DNA of 64,000 nt from Quillaja saponaria (taxonomy: Eukaryota > Streptophyta > Magnoliopsida > Fabales > Quillajaceae). The stretch spans positions 10,602,001 through 10,666,000 of the forward strand of contig CM055607.1 of the NCBI GenBank assembly GCA_029379385.1. The letters run 5' to 3'. This document shows positions 47,036 through 58,100 of the stretch, one piece after another (position 1 is the stretch's first letter; every line of letters starts with the position of its first letter). A model generated the notes under the pieces. It had not been told where the DNA came from. It was given only the letters and a program-made list of their open reading frames with translations, and did not search any database. The position numbers were made by a program, and so were the translations under genes.

Positions 47036-47662
47036 TTAGGTTTCATGAGACTTCTGCATGGCTATAGTGGACGCTACGTTGTTGCATTCCGGTATAGGTT
47101 CATTCTCTGTTGCTGTCTTTGCAAGTGGGCCCGGTGGGATAATATGATGAATTACATGTGGTTCTTGTGAGACACCCAAGTGAATCTCACTAGCTTTAAT
47201 AGAGTGGATTACCTGATTTTGTCCATTGTGAATTTCAACAATGTCAGAATCCCCAATTTCTTGGAGTCCCGTATGATATGTAACTTTATTCTTTCCACAA
47301 GTATAGTTAGACAAGCTGCCTGTCCTTGCAATAAGATTAGAATCAAGTTTGCAATCACGAGATAAACAAACTCTCTGCCCTATCCATCAGCTCATTCAAA
47401 TTAGAGTACTTATCCTTCAATTTTGAAAATTAGTTCTCGCCTTTCTCGTTGGCGCGTTCATCTCCTTGAGCCCCCTGGTTCAACCTATTTGCTCCAATGA
47501 ACTGGTGAGACGTGTCCAACGCCGAACTTGTCACTGACAATTCCAATAGCCGCCACAAAAGAGTGGACTTCGTCTGCCTGCTTCTTAGCTGAACTAGGAA
47601 CCATTGGGGTTTGAGATTGTCCCTGCTTAGTCTGCCACCCCACTTGTTTTGCTCGCAGAGAA
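47036..47662 (-). mobile_element. LINE ORF1 3' fragment, copy 2
   Basis: Matches 17407-18033 closely. It includes the Ser/Thr-rich tail ending at 47036 and the post-zinc-knuckle segment (QNKWGG...in the shifted frame). It stops abruptly at 47662, where TNL sequence begins, so the DUF4283 and zinc-knuckle parts present in copy 1 are missing. Confidence 0.7.
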
Positions 47663-50600
47663 GTTGATGATTTTCCCTATAAGCCACTTCACATTCTAAT
47701 ACCATTGGATCCCAAGTCTCAATATGCATTAGTTGCGGAGACAGAGGTGTCTCTTTGGAGCTTTTCTTAGCATCGTTTCCTCCCATTGTAGAATCAATTC
47801 CTTTGATGCTGGCTTTACATTTACTGCCTTCAATGAGTGGCTGTTGGATTGAAATTGAATGCTCTTGCAGCTGCTCATGTGCTATGTCACAAATTCTCAT
47901 GTTGCTACGCAATGGATAGCATTCAATTTCCAACCCACCATCATAATTGCAGCAATCATCACATGTTTTTCTGGAAAACTGAATAGTATCGAGAGAGTCG
48001 TGAACAACATCAGAGGCCGCACATGAAATTTGGGGATCAGAACTTGTGTACAATATCAAATTTTGATCCTTCACATCCTTGTCTTGTTTATATCCATAAA
48101 CTCCACACCAGTTTACTGTCACTTCTCTTTTTTCACTTGCATCGACAATCTCACATGAAAGTTCAACATGATTCTGATCATGCAGTAGGTATGTATCTAA
48201 GTCCCGCAGATCTTGTTGATGATACAGCCAGACATGATCACTCATCATTGAAACGAAAGACTGTTCTTTATTCCATGCTTTATGACCATTTATATAAACC
48301 TGGACTTCACAATAGAAAAAGCCTGTCATCCTATTCTCTAGTCCAAATATAAAGCATAGAACGATTCTTGGGAATCTCCGACCAATCAAGAAGGACCCCC
48401 CAAACTACAATGATCAAACCAATTAGGGATCCTTGCTCCTGGCACTATAACTTCAAATTTGGAGACCTTATAGAATCCCTGTTAAGTAGGAAATACAATA
48501 GCAAAAAACACAAGTATTCAGACTCACTTGCTCATAAACACACAGACACGCAGAATTTAGAGACAGAAAGAAAAATACCTGACTCAATAGTAAGCCTGAT
48601 GACTCTAGACTCAATTTTGTGCAACTACTGGCATCAACATACTCTATATTTAGTGGAATCCCTGAAATTTCTTGAAGCTGATTGCAATTGGCAATGTAAA
48701 GCTCCTGCAAGTTAAAAAGTCTATTGATGCATTCTGGGAGGGTTACAAAATTGTTTCTTGATAAGTCCAAGGATGTTAATTTGGAAAAAAAACCAAGAAT
48801 TATAAGTAGATCTTCATCCAATAAATTGCAGCCACTGAGATCAAGACTTTCTAACATAGGAAACCCAAATGAGGAACCAAAATTATGAGTTGAATCTTGA
48901 TATGGCTCTGAAGGCATGATTGAAAACGTTTGTTGCCTAAAGTCCCTCAACTTGTGTGCAAATTTTCGAAGTTCGGGACAACCAGAAATATCAAGATCTT
49001 GAAGATTTTTCAACATACCCATGCTACTTGGTAAATCCTTAAGATTTGAGCAGCATTTTAGAATCAATTCTTGAAGGCTAGTGAGATTCCCAATCCAAAA
49101 AGGCAATTCTTGTATAGCAGTCTCTTCCATGTCAATTATTTTCAAATTTTCCATTTTTCCAGATAAGTCTGGGAAGTTCTCGAGTCTTGAGCACCCATTA
49201 AGGGTAATGCAACCCAGAGATGTCAACTTGAGGTCACTTGGTAAACTTCTAATCTCAGTGCATCTTTCAGCTCCCAAATATATCAGCTTATCAAGTGATC
49301 CAAGTGATTCATGGATCTCCATCAAACTAGTACAATCATCAAGAATCAATTGCTCTAAATTTGGGATCCCGGAGACATCAGGTACTTTTGTTAGGAATTG
49401 ACAATGACTGAAATTTAGAGAAGTCAAATTCTCAAACTTCTGTAATCAAAAGAAAAAGATTTAATTGGATTCAAAATTCAAGGGATTCTTACACGCAAGC
49501 AAATGACAGAAACATGTGTAGGTAATATCATACCTTGAATGGTGTTTACAATGTGAGATTACTATGAGGCAGCTCGAGCATAGCAATTTTTCTTGGAAGG
49601 AAATCAAGTGGTAAACACTTTGAAGAATATCCTCCCAGTCAAGCAATCTTAGATTTTGGGGCAGATTTCCAAGGCTTCCAGAACAGTCAGCATTGCGAAC
49701 AATAAGTACTCTGAGATTTTTCATTTTTTGAAGGCCTTAGTACACAACTGCACTTCTTTCCTCTCAGGCAAGTCCAGCATTATACCTTCAATTTTATCAG
49801 TTGCCTTCAAGACAAATATGTGAAAGAAATTATATTTAGAAATTCATGTGTAAATTAACTCACACAACAAGAATTTCATATAAATGGATCTTACTGTGTT
49901 TCCAGTTAGTACTTGTAGAACATCCTCATAAAACCATAACCTGCTACGTTTGCTAGGATCTAGAGGTGATTCCTGCCGAACAATTTCCTTACCCATGTCT
50001 TGTATAAGGTCATGCATCCACAATCTATATTTTTCATCTGTGGTTATGAGAGACTTATCAAGAAGTACTGCAATACCAAAGTGCGGGTGCAAATCACAAG
50101 CATTTAGTGCCTTTAAAACATATGCCAGCACTTCTCCTTTGAAGAAACAAGCAATGTAAAGGAAAATTGCCCTCTCATTGTCCTCCAACCCATCATAGCT
50201 TATTTTAAGTATATCCTGACCCTTTCTATTAGGAGTTTTTTTGTATTTATCCAATGCAGACTCCCATTGGAGTATATTTCTACCACATAAAAACAGAACC
50301 TAAAATGGTCAAGGCTAATGGAAGGCCCTCAGCATAGCATACTGCACGATTTGAAATGTTAAAAAAACTTGTTTCAGGTGCACATCTTCTAAAGGCATTC
50401 CAACTAAATAGTTAAAGAGCTTCATGATGATTCAATTTCTTCACCTCATATGTTAAATCAATTTGATGAGCAGTTAGCACATGTTTATCCCTTGTCGTTA
50501 TAATGATTCTACTGCCAGAACCAAACCAATCACATCCACCAGCTAATTTTTGTACTTGTTCCACTTGATCCACATCATCAAGTACCAAAAGAACTCTTTT

Positions 50601-51945
50601 CCTGCACAGCCGATCCCTTATTATATTGACCCCTCGATCAACATTGCCAAGCTTCAACTTTTTCTCCCCAAGTAGCTCAAAAAGGAGTCTCTCTTGCAGT
50701 TTAACTAATCCATATTGTCGGCTTGAATTTTCTCTAACATTTGCAAGAAAACTAGCACCCTGAAATTTGTCCGAGATCAAATTATAAACTGCTTTGGCAA
50801 GTGTAGTTTTGCCCATTCCACCAATTCCATGAATTCCTACCATGCGAATATCATCAAACCCAACACCTAAGAGTAAGCTCATATCTGATATACGGGACTC
50901 TAGTCCAACTGGATATGTGGCAACATCTAACGGGATGTAACTTAATTTAGTTGATACCTCTTTAATGATTCTTTGGATAAACTTATATTCGTACCTGCCA
51001 ATTACATAATACATATAAGCAACAAGCAGCAAGTTGATTTAGCCCCTAATTTTGAATCAGATGCAAAGTATTTTATTTACATTTAAATTGTTCTTAATTC
51101 AAGTGAAGAAATTAAGTGAACTTCATACCATGATTAAAAATTCCAAGAATGGTTACTCTCTTTTAGTATTTTTCTTGTCTAAAATACATCAATACAAATT
51201 GCTGGAAACCTAGTTTCCAGCGAGGACTGAGGAACAAAACCGTCTTTGAATTCCAATTTGAAAACATTATGAACTATCTCAGGTTAGACCTATAGAATCT
51301 AAACTTTGTTACTGTTGTTGTTAGAAGATCTAAGTATTAGTGATTTAGATAGAAAAACACAAGCATATACCAGTTTTAATAGCTAAACTCTGGAGAAAAT
51401 GTAGCAATAAGCAGTAACAAGCATTTCACCAGGTGCAAATAATTTCAATCCTTTACGAATGTTGGTGATAATAAGAACAAAAGAAATGGTTAGATATACC
51501 CATTTTCGAAAATGCCAGCCAGAAAGGTTTGCTGCTTCATATAAAGCCGACCTCCATTTCTGAATCTTCTCCATATTATCCTTAAATCTTTCTTCATGCT
51601 TAGCTAAAGCTTCTTTGTACCTTCCATTCTGATTTCGTATCTCAGATGGGTTTACATTGTAAAACACGCAACGAACCAATTGTCCCTTCTCTTTCTTGCA
51701 CTCAAGAATCTTGACAAGTTCATCAAGACACCATGTGGAAGACCCAAAATTTTCTGAGAATACGATGATGGAAATCCTAGATTCTTCGATTGCTTTAAGA
51801 ATAGTGTGTGAAATTTCTTCCCCCCTTCTAAGCTCCTCATCATCTATGAAGGTGTTGATTCCCTTTGGTTTAAAGCACTATAGAGATTACCTGTAAAAGT
51901 TTTACGGGTATTTTCGCTTTTGAAACATAAGAAGATTTTTTTAAC
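47663..51945 (-). pseudogene. TIR-NB-ARC-LRR (TNL) resistance gene, decayed and truncated
   Basis: Exons on the minus strand: TIR (51945-51501), NB-ARC (50994-49895), linker/LRR start (49804-49534), LRR (49439-48579), and C-terminal C-JID-like (48478-47663), with GT-AG borders. The TIR starts late, at the FLxF..E.TRKTF motif, because the first residues are cut off by a MITE/duplication junction. NB-ARC shows P-loop GIGGMGKTT, kinase-2 [32 protein letters not shown] and MHD (LWMHDLIQDMGKEIV). Lesions: frameshift near 51865, in-frame TAA at 50412-50414, extra T near 50289-50293, lost base at 49724-49729, lost base near 49630, stop at 49546-49548, and a shift near 48397-48402. The C-terminus reads straight into LINE sequence. 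TNLs are intracellular immune receptors; this one is dead. Confidence 0.9.
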
Positions 51946-52135
51946 GGGTGTCGTTAAACTTTTTTAAATAAAAAATTTATAATATTTTTTACATAATAAA
52001 AATTGTAATTTTATTTAATGCATAAATTACTATTTTGAAAAGTTTTAATTTTTAAAAATTATATTTATTACAGTGTAACAAATGTTTTTAGAAATTTCGT
52101 TAGAAAAATCTTATATATAAATAAAAAGACCTGTT
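51935..52135. mobile_element. MITE-family element truncating the TNL
   Basis: Counterpart of 18865-19085: AAGATTTTTTTAACGGGTG end, AATGCATAAATTACTATTTT interior, and TTAGAAAAATCTTATATATA opposite end. It begins where TIR homology ends. Confidence 0.5.
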
Positions 52136-52139
52136 TAAC

Positions 52140-54240
52140 TGGCATATTATTTTTAAAGTAATTTTGAAAATATTTGACACCTAAATACCTTTAATTCCTT
52201 TAAGTTTTAGCTTTTTAATTCTAATTTTCTTAGTATGCACGGGGTCTAAGGTTAATTTAATAAATTGTTTTTCTACCCAAAAAAAATAATAATAATAAAT
52301 TGTTTTATATATTCCCATGTTATGTAGTGTACTGCCTAGATGCTTTTAATATTTCAAGCAATACAAATGTGAATTATTCTACCTTATGCAGGTATGGAAA
52401 TACTTATATGGGTTGATATGTTTGATGTTAAAAAAAAATTAATATTTAAGTGGCAATTGAAATAACGTCACGTATTATATATTTTTAGTAAAAGAAATAA
52501 TAATTTTTTTTTTGTATACTTTTAATTTTATGTTTATAAGAATAAAAAAATAAAATAAAAAGAGACATTTTGGTGACGGAAAAGAGTCGACGTAGAAAGT
52601 TAATGGGATTGGAGCAATTTGAGAATTTTCTTCTTTGGTTCAATGTTCACTTATTGTATCTGTCTCCAGTCAACTAAAAACATTATAAAGCCACATTTGG
52701 TATTTTTTTTTTTTTTTTTGGTCATATCCAGTAACATGCATCAAACAATTGATTATACCAAGTAAAATAAAAATATTTTATCCCATTTTTTATCTGATTT
52801 ACCAAACACAAACTAAATATATATTAATAAACAAAACGCACTTCCTATGCAATTAAAAATCCAAAGGCAAAGTGTTGGGAGTGCCCAGCAGTTCCTATTA
52901 AAAAAATATATAAATTGTGTGATTTTATCAAAAGAAAAAAGAACTGAATCATGAAGTCTTGATTCGGTTAAGCAGTAATGAGGTAGAATTGTTTTGAACA
53001 TGGTATATTTATGATGCAACAAAACAAGATGATAAATTACTTAAATGGTATATATATTTTAAAGTTTTGAACAAAATTTCCTACATTTCTTCTATAAAAT
53101 AAATATAAAATCAATACAACAAGAAACACAAATTGAAAGACAGAATTGTTTTGAACATGGTATATTTATGATGCAACAAAACAAGATGATAAATTACTTA
53201 AATGGTATATTTTAAAGTTTTGAACAAAATTTCCTACATTTCTTCTATAAAATAAATATAAAATCAATACAACAAGAAACACAAATTGAAAGACACAACT
53301 ACATAAGTAAAAATATCGAGGAAACATTTCATAACTGAGAATTCTATTTGTTGTCATTGTGAGTGCAAGTATATGTTAATACATGTCAGCAATTATATTC
53401 TGTAACTGATTTGGAATTCATTTTCAAGTGTTTGGGTTTCATTTTAGGCCCGTCGACCCTGACGTGGACTTCTATTCCGACAAATTTATAAGGATAATTT
53501 CTACAAACCGTCAGTACCACCTCATTATTTTTAACAAAAATAATTCTAGCCAACGTTGCATTAGATTTATCTTTTATAGTTTTTTTTTCTTTTTACATTC
53601 TCTTTTTATTAATTAAAATAAATTTAATAACAAGATAAAATATCTAAAATAGATGCCAAACAATTATGAATGTTTTGCAATTGATATTTGCTCATTCTAT
53701 TTAAATAGTGATCCGGATGTCAATGAAAATAATTTTCCTTTTATTCGGATAATTTGGCATAGGTTACATCAAGTCGGGTCAACAACTATGGATGAGATTA
53801 AAAATCATTGAGCTTTTCTCTCTTTTAAATCATTGCCTTAGCGACATTTTTGTGTTAAAGGGATGAGTGTAAAAAAATTATCTAACATTGCTTAGCAAGA
53901 TTTCAGAAAAAGAATAGAAAATAAAATATGAAATATATTTTGGCGAGCTATATGTGGTTTGTTCTATGTTCAACCTGGATTCAATTTTTCTTTTACTTCG
54001 CCAAACTATCTACGGCGGCCCGGGTCTTGCTTAAAAAATTCATCGTTTTCATCACGTTTGTGATTCGGTGCAAGTACATGACAAAACAGAGGCAGCGCAT
54101 GTAAGGAAATAGAATAATAGAGCAAGTTATCCATAATCTTCTTTTCAAGTGTTATGATGAACTTGGATAAAATTAATAAAGATATATATATATATTATAT
54201 ATATAGCCTACGTACAACTTGTCAACTTGGCCCCTTAATT
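52140..54240. other. Upstream flank of Kunitz duplicate B, no gene
   Basis: Matches 19090-21050. Apart from the tandem repeat listed separately, it retains two segments (about 53745-53790 and 53950-54005) missing from copy 1. No coding gene is seen. Confidence 0.6.
52986..53299. repeat. 157-bp tandem duplication unique to copy 2
   Basis: GAATTGTTTTGAACATGGTA starts at 52986 and again at 53143, and the following 150 bases are nearly identical. Copy 1 has a single unit at about 19975-20120, so the tandem step happened after the segmental duplication. Confidence 0.85.
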
Positions 54241-54245
54241 AGGTT

Positions 54246-54252
54246 TATAAAT
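54246..54252 (+). promoter_or_regulatory. TATA box of Kunitz duplicate B
   Basis: TTTATAAATT about 70 bases before the ATG at 54321, identical to duplicate A. Confidence 0.7.
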
Positions 54253-54320
54253 TGAAGCTCCCCCGCTCTCATTTACACACAACAAAACAAAACCATTCAT
54301 ACCATATTACACAATTAATC

Positions 54321-55022
54321 ATGAAGCCTGCATTGTTTGTTCTCTCTTTCTTTTTCTTTGTCCTAACCACAAAACCATTGGTAGCTTCAGCTGAAACAGT
54401 GCTCGACATAGATGGTGAGCCACTCCAATGGGGTGTCAATTACTATATCTTGCCAGCGTTTAGAGGCTTTGGTGGTGGGCTTAATCTTGGCACCATTAAC
54501 AACAACACCATATGCCCACTCTACGTGAACCAAGAAGGATTGGAAATCTCAAATGGCAGGCCATTTTTATTTTCATCTGTATTTTCCAAGTTTCTTTTTG
54601 TCACAACCTCCACGGATTTACAAATCAAATCCTCCGGGATAACAGTTTGTATCCAATCCATGGTGTGGAAGCTTGTCAAGGAATTAACCGGGGTGAGGTT
54701 TGTGAGTACTAATGGAGTTGAAACACCGGGATCCGAAAGAATTCCAAGTTTATTTACAATAGAGCAAGATGGGGAAAGCGATTACAAGATTGTTTTCTGT
54801 CCAACGGAGTCGGATGTCCCAACTTTGTGCAGGGCACTTGGGATATATATTGATGAGGATGGGAAAAGACACTTGGCTCTGAGTGATGAAATAAAACCAT
54901 TCACGTTCAGGTTCAAAAAGGCTGAGGAATGGGCCAGCAATGCCGAAGAGGAAGATAAGAGTTCTCCAACGTCTTTTTTTTCTTCTTCACTTGTTAGAAT
55001 ATTTTCTAAGTGTTGTATCTGA
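54321..55022 (+). CDS. Kunitz-type protease inhibitor, intact (duplicate B)
   Basis: Single exon, 233 residues from the ATG at 54321. The deduced protein matches duplicate A (21132-21833) throughout except Ser for Asn at 214 in the C-terminal tail, and nucleotide changes are few. Signal peptide 1-25, signature 28-36, cysteines 65, 110, 160 and 170, and the same frameshift-derived Glu/Ser-rich tail ending in SKCC plus one residue. The tail was therefore fixed before duplication. The core promoter is the same, but the upstream TA tract is shorter, so expression could differ. An AATAAA lies at 55184-55189. Either two active paralogs or very recent conversion explains the near identity. Confidence 0.95.
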   Translation: MKPALFVLSFFFFVLTTKPLVASAETVLDIDGEPLQWGVNYYILPAFRGFGGGLNLGTINNNTICPLYVNQEGLEISNGRPFLFSSVFSKFLFVTTSTDLQIKSSGITVCIQSMVWKLVKELTGVRFVSTNGVETPGSERIPSLFTIEQDGESDYKIVFCPTESDVPTLCRALGIYIDEDGKRHLALSDEIKPFTFRFKKAEEWASNAEEEDKSSPTSFFSSSLVRIFSKCCI

Positions 55023-55183
55023 AAATAATGGATATAAAGGTGAAAAGTTAAAGTACTCAAACACAATAATGTTGATGGTGTGCCTAGCATCTCCTGCAGG
55101 CAGGTGCAGTTGTGTGTTTCATGCTGGTTTTATATTTGTGCCATACACAGTTGTGTGTTTGGTAAATTTCAGTTGCATAAAGA

Positions 55184-55189
55184 AATAAA
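55184..55189 (+). terminator. Polyadenylation signal of Kunitz duplicate B
   Basis: AATAAA in the conserved 3' flank, about 165 bases after the stop. Confidence 0.5.
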
Positions 55190-55199
55190 ATTGAAGCTT

Positions 55200-58100
55200 C
55201 GTTTTCTAACTTTCATTGTAAATTAAGCACTGTTTTCTACATAAATATTGTCTAAGTATTTGATATGTATTTAAAATCATAATTATTGTTCAAGTATTCG
55301 ATATGTATTTAATATGTGATACATTATTAGTGTATCTAATTTTTATATTATCAGCAAATAAGAAAATGACATATATTATCAATATTAAATGAATTTAAAA
55401 AGATTGGGATTTTAAATGCTCTCATTTAGTTATTGTATATATACAAATAACATGTAAATCTATAAATTTTAAATTTTGGTAATTGATGAATTTAAAAAAT
55501 GAATATCAAATCCCTAGATTTCAAATCCTTTATCCAAATAAATTTCCTAAATGAAAATAATTTCACTTAAGGGTAGATAAGGGACCATCTTGATTCATAA
55601 GAAGCCCAATTGAATAGTTTGGTTTTGACCCAAAAATTCAAAATAATTTGAGATTTTGAAAAGGAATGGAGTGAGGGACTAATTCCTACTCAAAAACGAA
55701 ATTAGTATAACACTACACAATTGGACGACTTAAGTGTTGCAATGGGCCGGTTCGTATTGTAATTTACTAATTTTAAAGATTTTCCTTTCTAGGCAATTGT
55801 ATTCCTTATATTGTATCAAATATTAATTTATAATTTTTTTCTGCAAGTTTCTTTTTAAATTACAGGTAACAACAAGACGATAATGTAATAATAATTCATT
55901 AGAAACAAAATTAAAATGTGAAAAACAACACTTGAAAGATGCACAAAAGTCATGCACGTATAGAGAAAAATAGAAAAGCCAAGGTAATTTGTTGTATGAT
56001 AATTTACGTTATCAATAATTTACGTTATTTATGTGTTGTATGATAAATTTTAAATGGATTATTATTAATTAAGTTATAAAAGTTTTATTATTTCTTTTCT
56101 CTTGTAAAATTTACTTCTTTCTGAGATCGATCTTGCTTACATCTTTGGGGTTAAGTTAGAGATGGGTTTGGATAGTCTACATGGTGCTAGTTTGGCTTGG
56201 AGTTTGCAAAACAGTGTTTTAAAGAATTGATTTGCCAAAAATGATTATTGGAGAATTGATTTTGACAAAATCTATTTTTAGGTTTGGTTACTTTACTTGA
56301 AAAATGATTTTTACCTTGAGGAAGATGTTTGGTTACATAATTTTATAAGTGTTTTATATGGTGTAAAAGATATAAAAAAGACTATCAGAAGTGAAACCAA
56401 GGGCACCAAAAAGATAAGCATGACAGATCACGACAAAGTCTTTCCCTCCTCCCCCTTTCCAAACCCTCAACATAGTATCAGGTAAACCCTCTAATGTGTA
56501 ACCAAATTAATGGTGTAAAAAAAAAGCACCAAAAATGAAAGAAAGATAACATTTATTTTGGACAATTTCACATGCAATCCAAAATCACTTTCAGCTCCCA
56601 AATACCAAACACAGTGTGCAAATACAGAGCCAAACTAGGCCATAAACTATTTGGTGCTTGTTTGAGCTTCTTCCAACAGCAACCTGACGAGATTTGTGAT
56701 TCTCGGTTGTCGATTTACATTATAGAAAATCTTGTTAACTAGATGAGTAATAGGAATCTTCCTGCTATAAATTGATAAATTAATTGTATAAAAATTTACA
56801 TAGAGTTACTCTACCAAATCATTCTTGCAGTAACTAAATAATAACTGTTATGTGTTTAAATAAACTATATCAGAATTACAGTCAATATGAGTTAACCTAA
56901 TACTAAACTTAACTAACTCAAGTGACTAACCCAATCTTGCACTAAATTAGTTAATTTCATTAACTACCCATAAATCTCTTCTATAATCTCTCTCATATCA
57001 AACTATATATTTTCTCTCTCCATCCCTTCTCTTTCTTCTCAGATTTAAACCAAAAAAAAGTGGACCATTCCACACCATGGATTGTATACAAACTATTATC
57101 CCGGAGGACTTGATTTGTAAATTTGTTGAGGTTGTGACAAAAAGAAACCTAGAACAAATCATATATAGTTCGCCAAAATGTATTTCATATTTAATTTCTT
57201 TTTCTTTTTCTCAAATCTTGCTAAACAATGTTAAATAATATTTTTAATCTCATCCCTTCAACACAAAAAGTCCCTAAGACAATGATTTAAAAGAGAGAAA
57301 AAGCTTAATTAGGTGATTTTTTTATTTTATTGGGTCAATTGCACTTTATCCCCATGAACTATTACCCGTTTTGTATTAACCTCCATGAATTATCAAATTA
57401 GGCAAATAACCTGTTATTTTAATCATAATTAACAAATAACTAGCCCAATATGTAATAAAATAATAAAAAAATAATTTTTTTTTTTATGAAAATGTTATCA
57501 CTAAAATGCAAGTTGAAACAACTTGTATAGTTTATTAATGAGAAAAATAATATTTGTAAATCCATTAATAATGTAAATATTATAAAAACGAAGTATAAAT
57601 TATTAATGATTCAAATATTATTTATGTATGCTAAAATTTAATCAATATAAAGAGTTTAGTTTCATAGAAAATGAAAAGAAAAAGATGTAAAAAGAAGAAA
57701 CTATTAAAAAAAAAAAAAACTTGGATTGAGAATAATTTAGTCTCTCATGAGTTAATGGATAATTTAGACGAGTGATGGTTATTTGCTAATTATGATTCAA
57801 ATGAGGAGTTATGTGCCTAATTAATTTGATAGTTTATAGGAATTATTACAAAACAGGTGGTAGTTCATGTGATAAAATGTAATTAATTTTATTCTAGTTT
57901 TGTAAAAGCATCGGATCGTGTAAGATCCGACCGGACCCGATATAACGTGAACCAAATTATTCAAACAAAAGGAAAATTATCCAACAGGATTAGACATCTG
58001 GATCCCTACTTAAATAGAAAGATCAAGTATCTTTGCAACACGTTCGTAATTTGTTTGGCATATACTTTAGATATTTTTAATGCACTTATATTCTTTAGTT

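Noticed and set aside
48023..48352. 109-codon plus-strand frame in the TNL 3' exon
   Set aside because: Antisense shadow of the TNL C-terminal exon.
47430..48389. 319-codon frame as a complete functional gene
   Set aside because: Its start is internal to a TNL exon just after a frameshift, and its end is LINE-derived. It has no promoter of its own.
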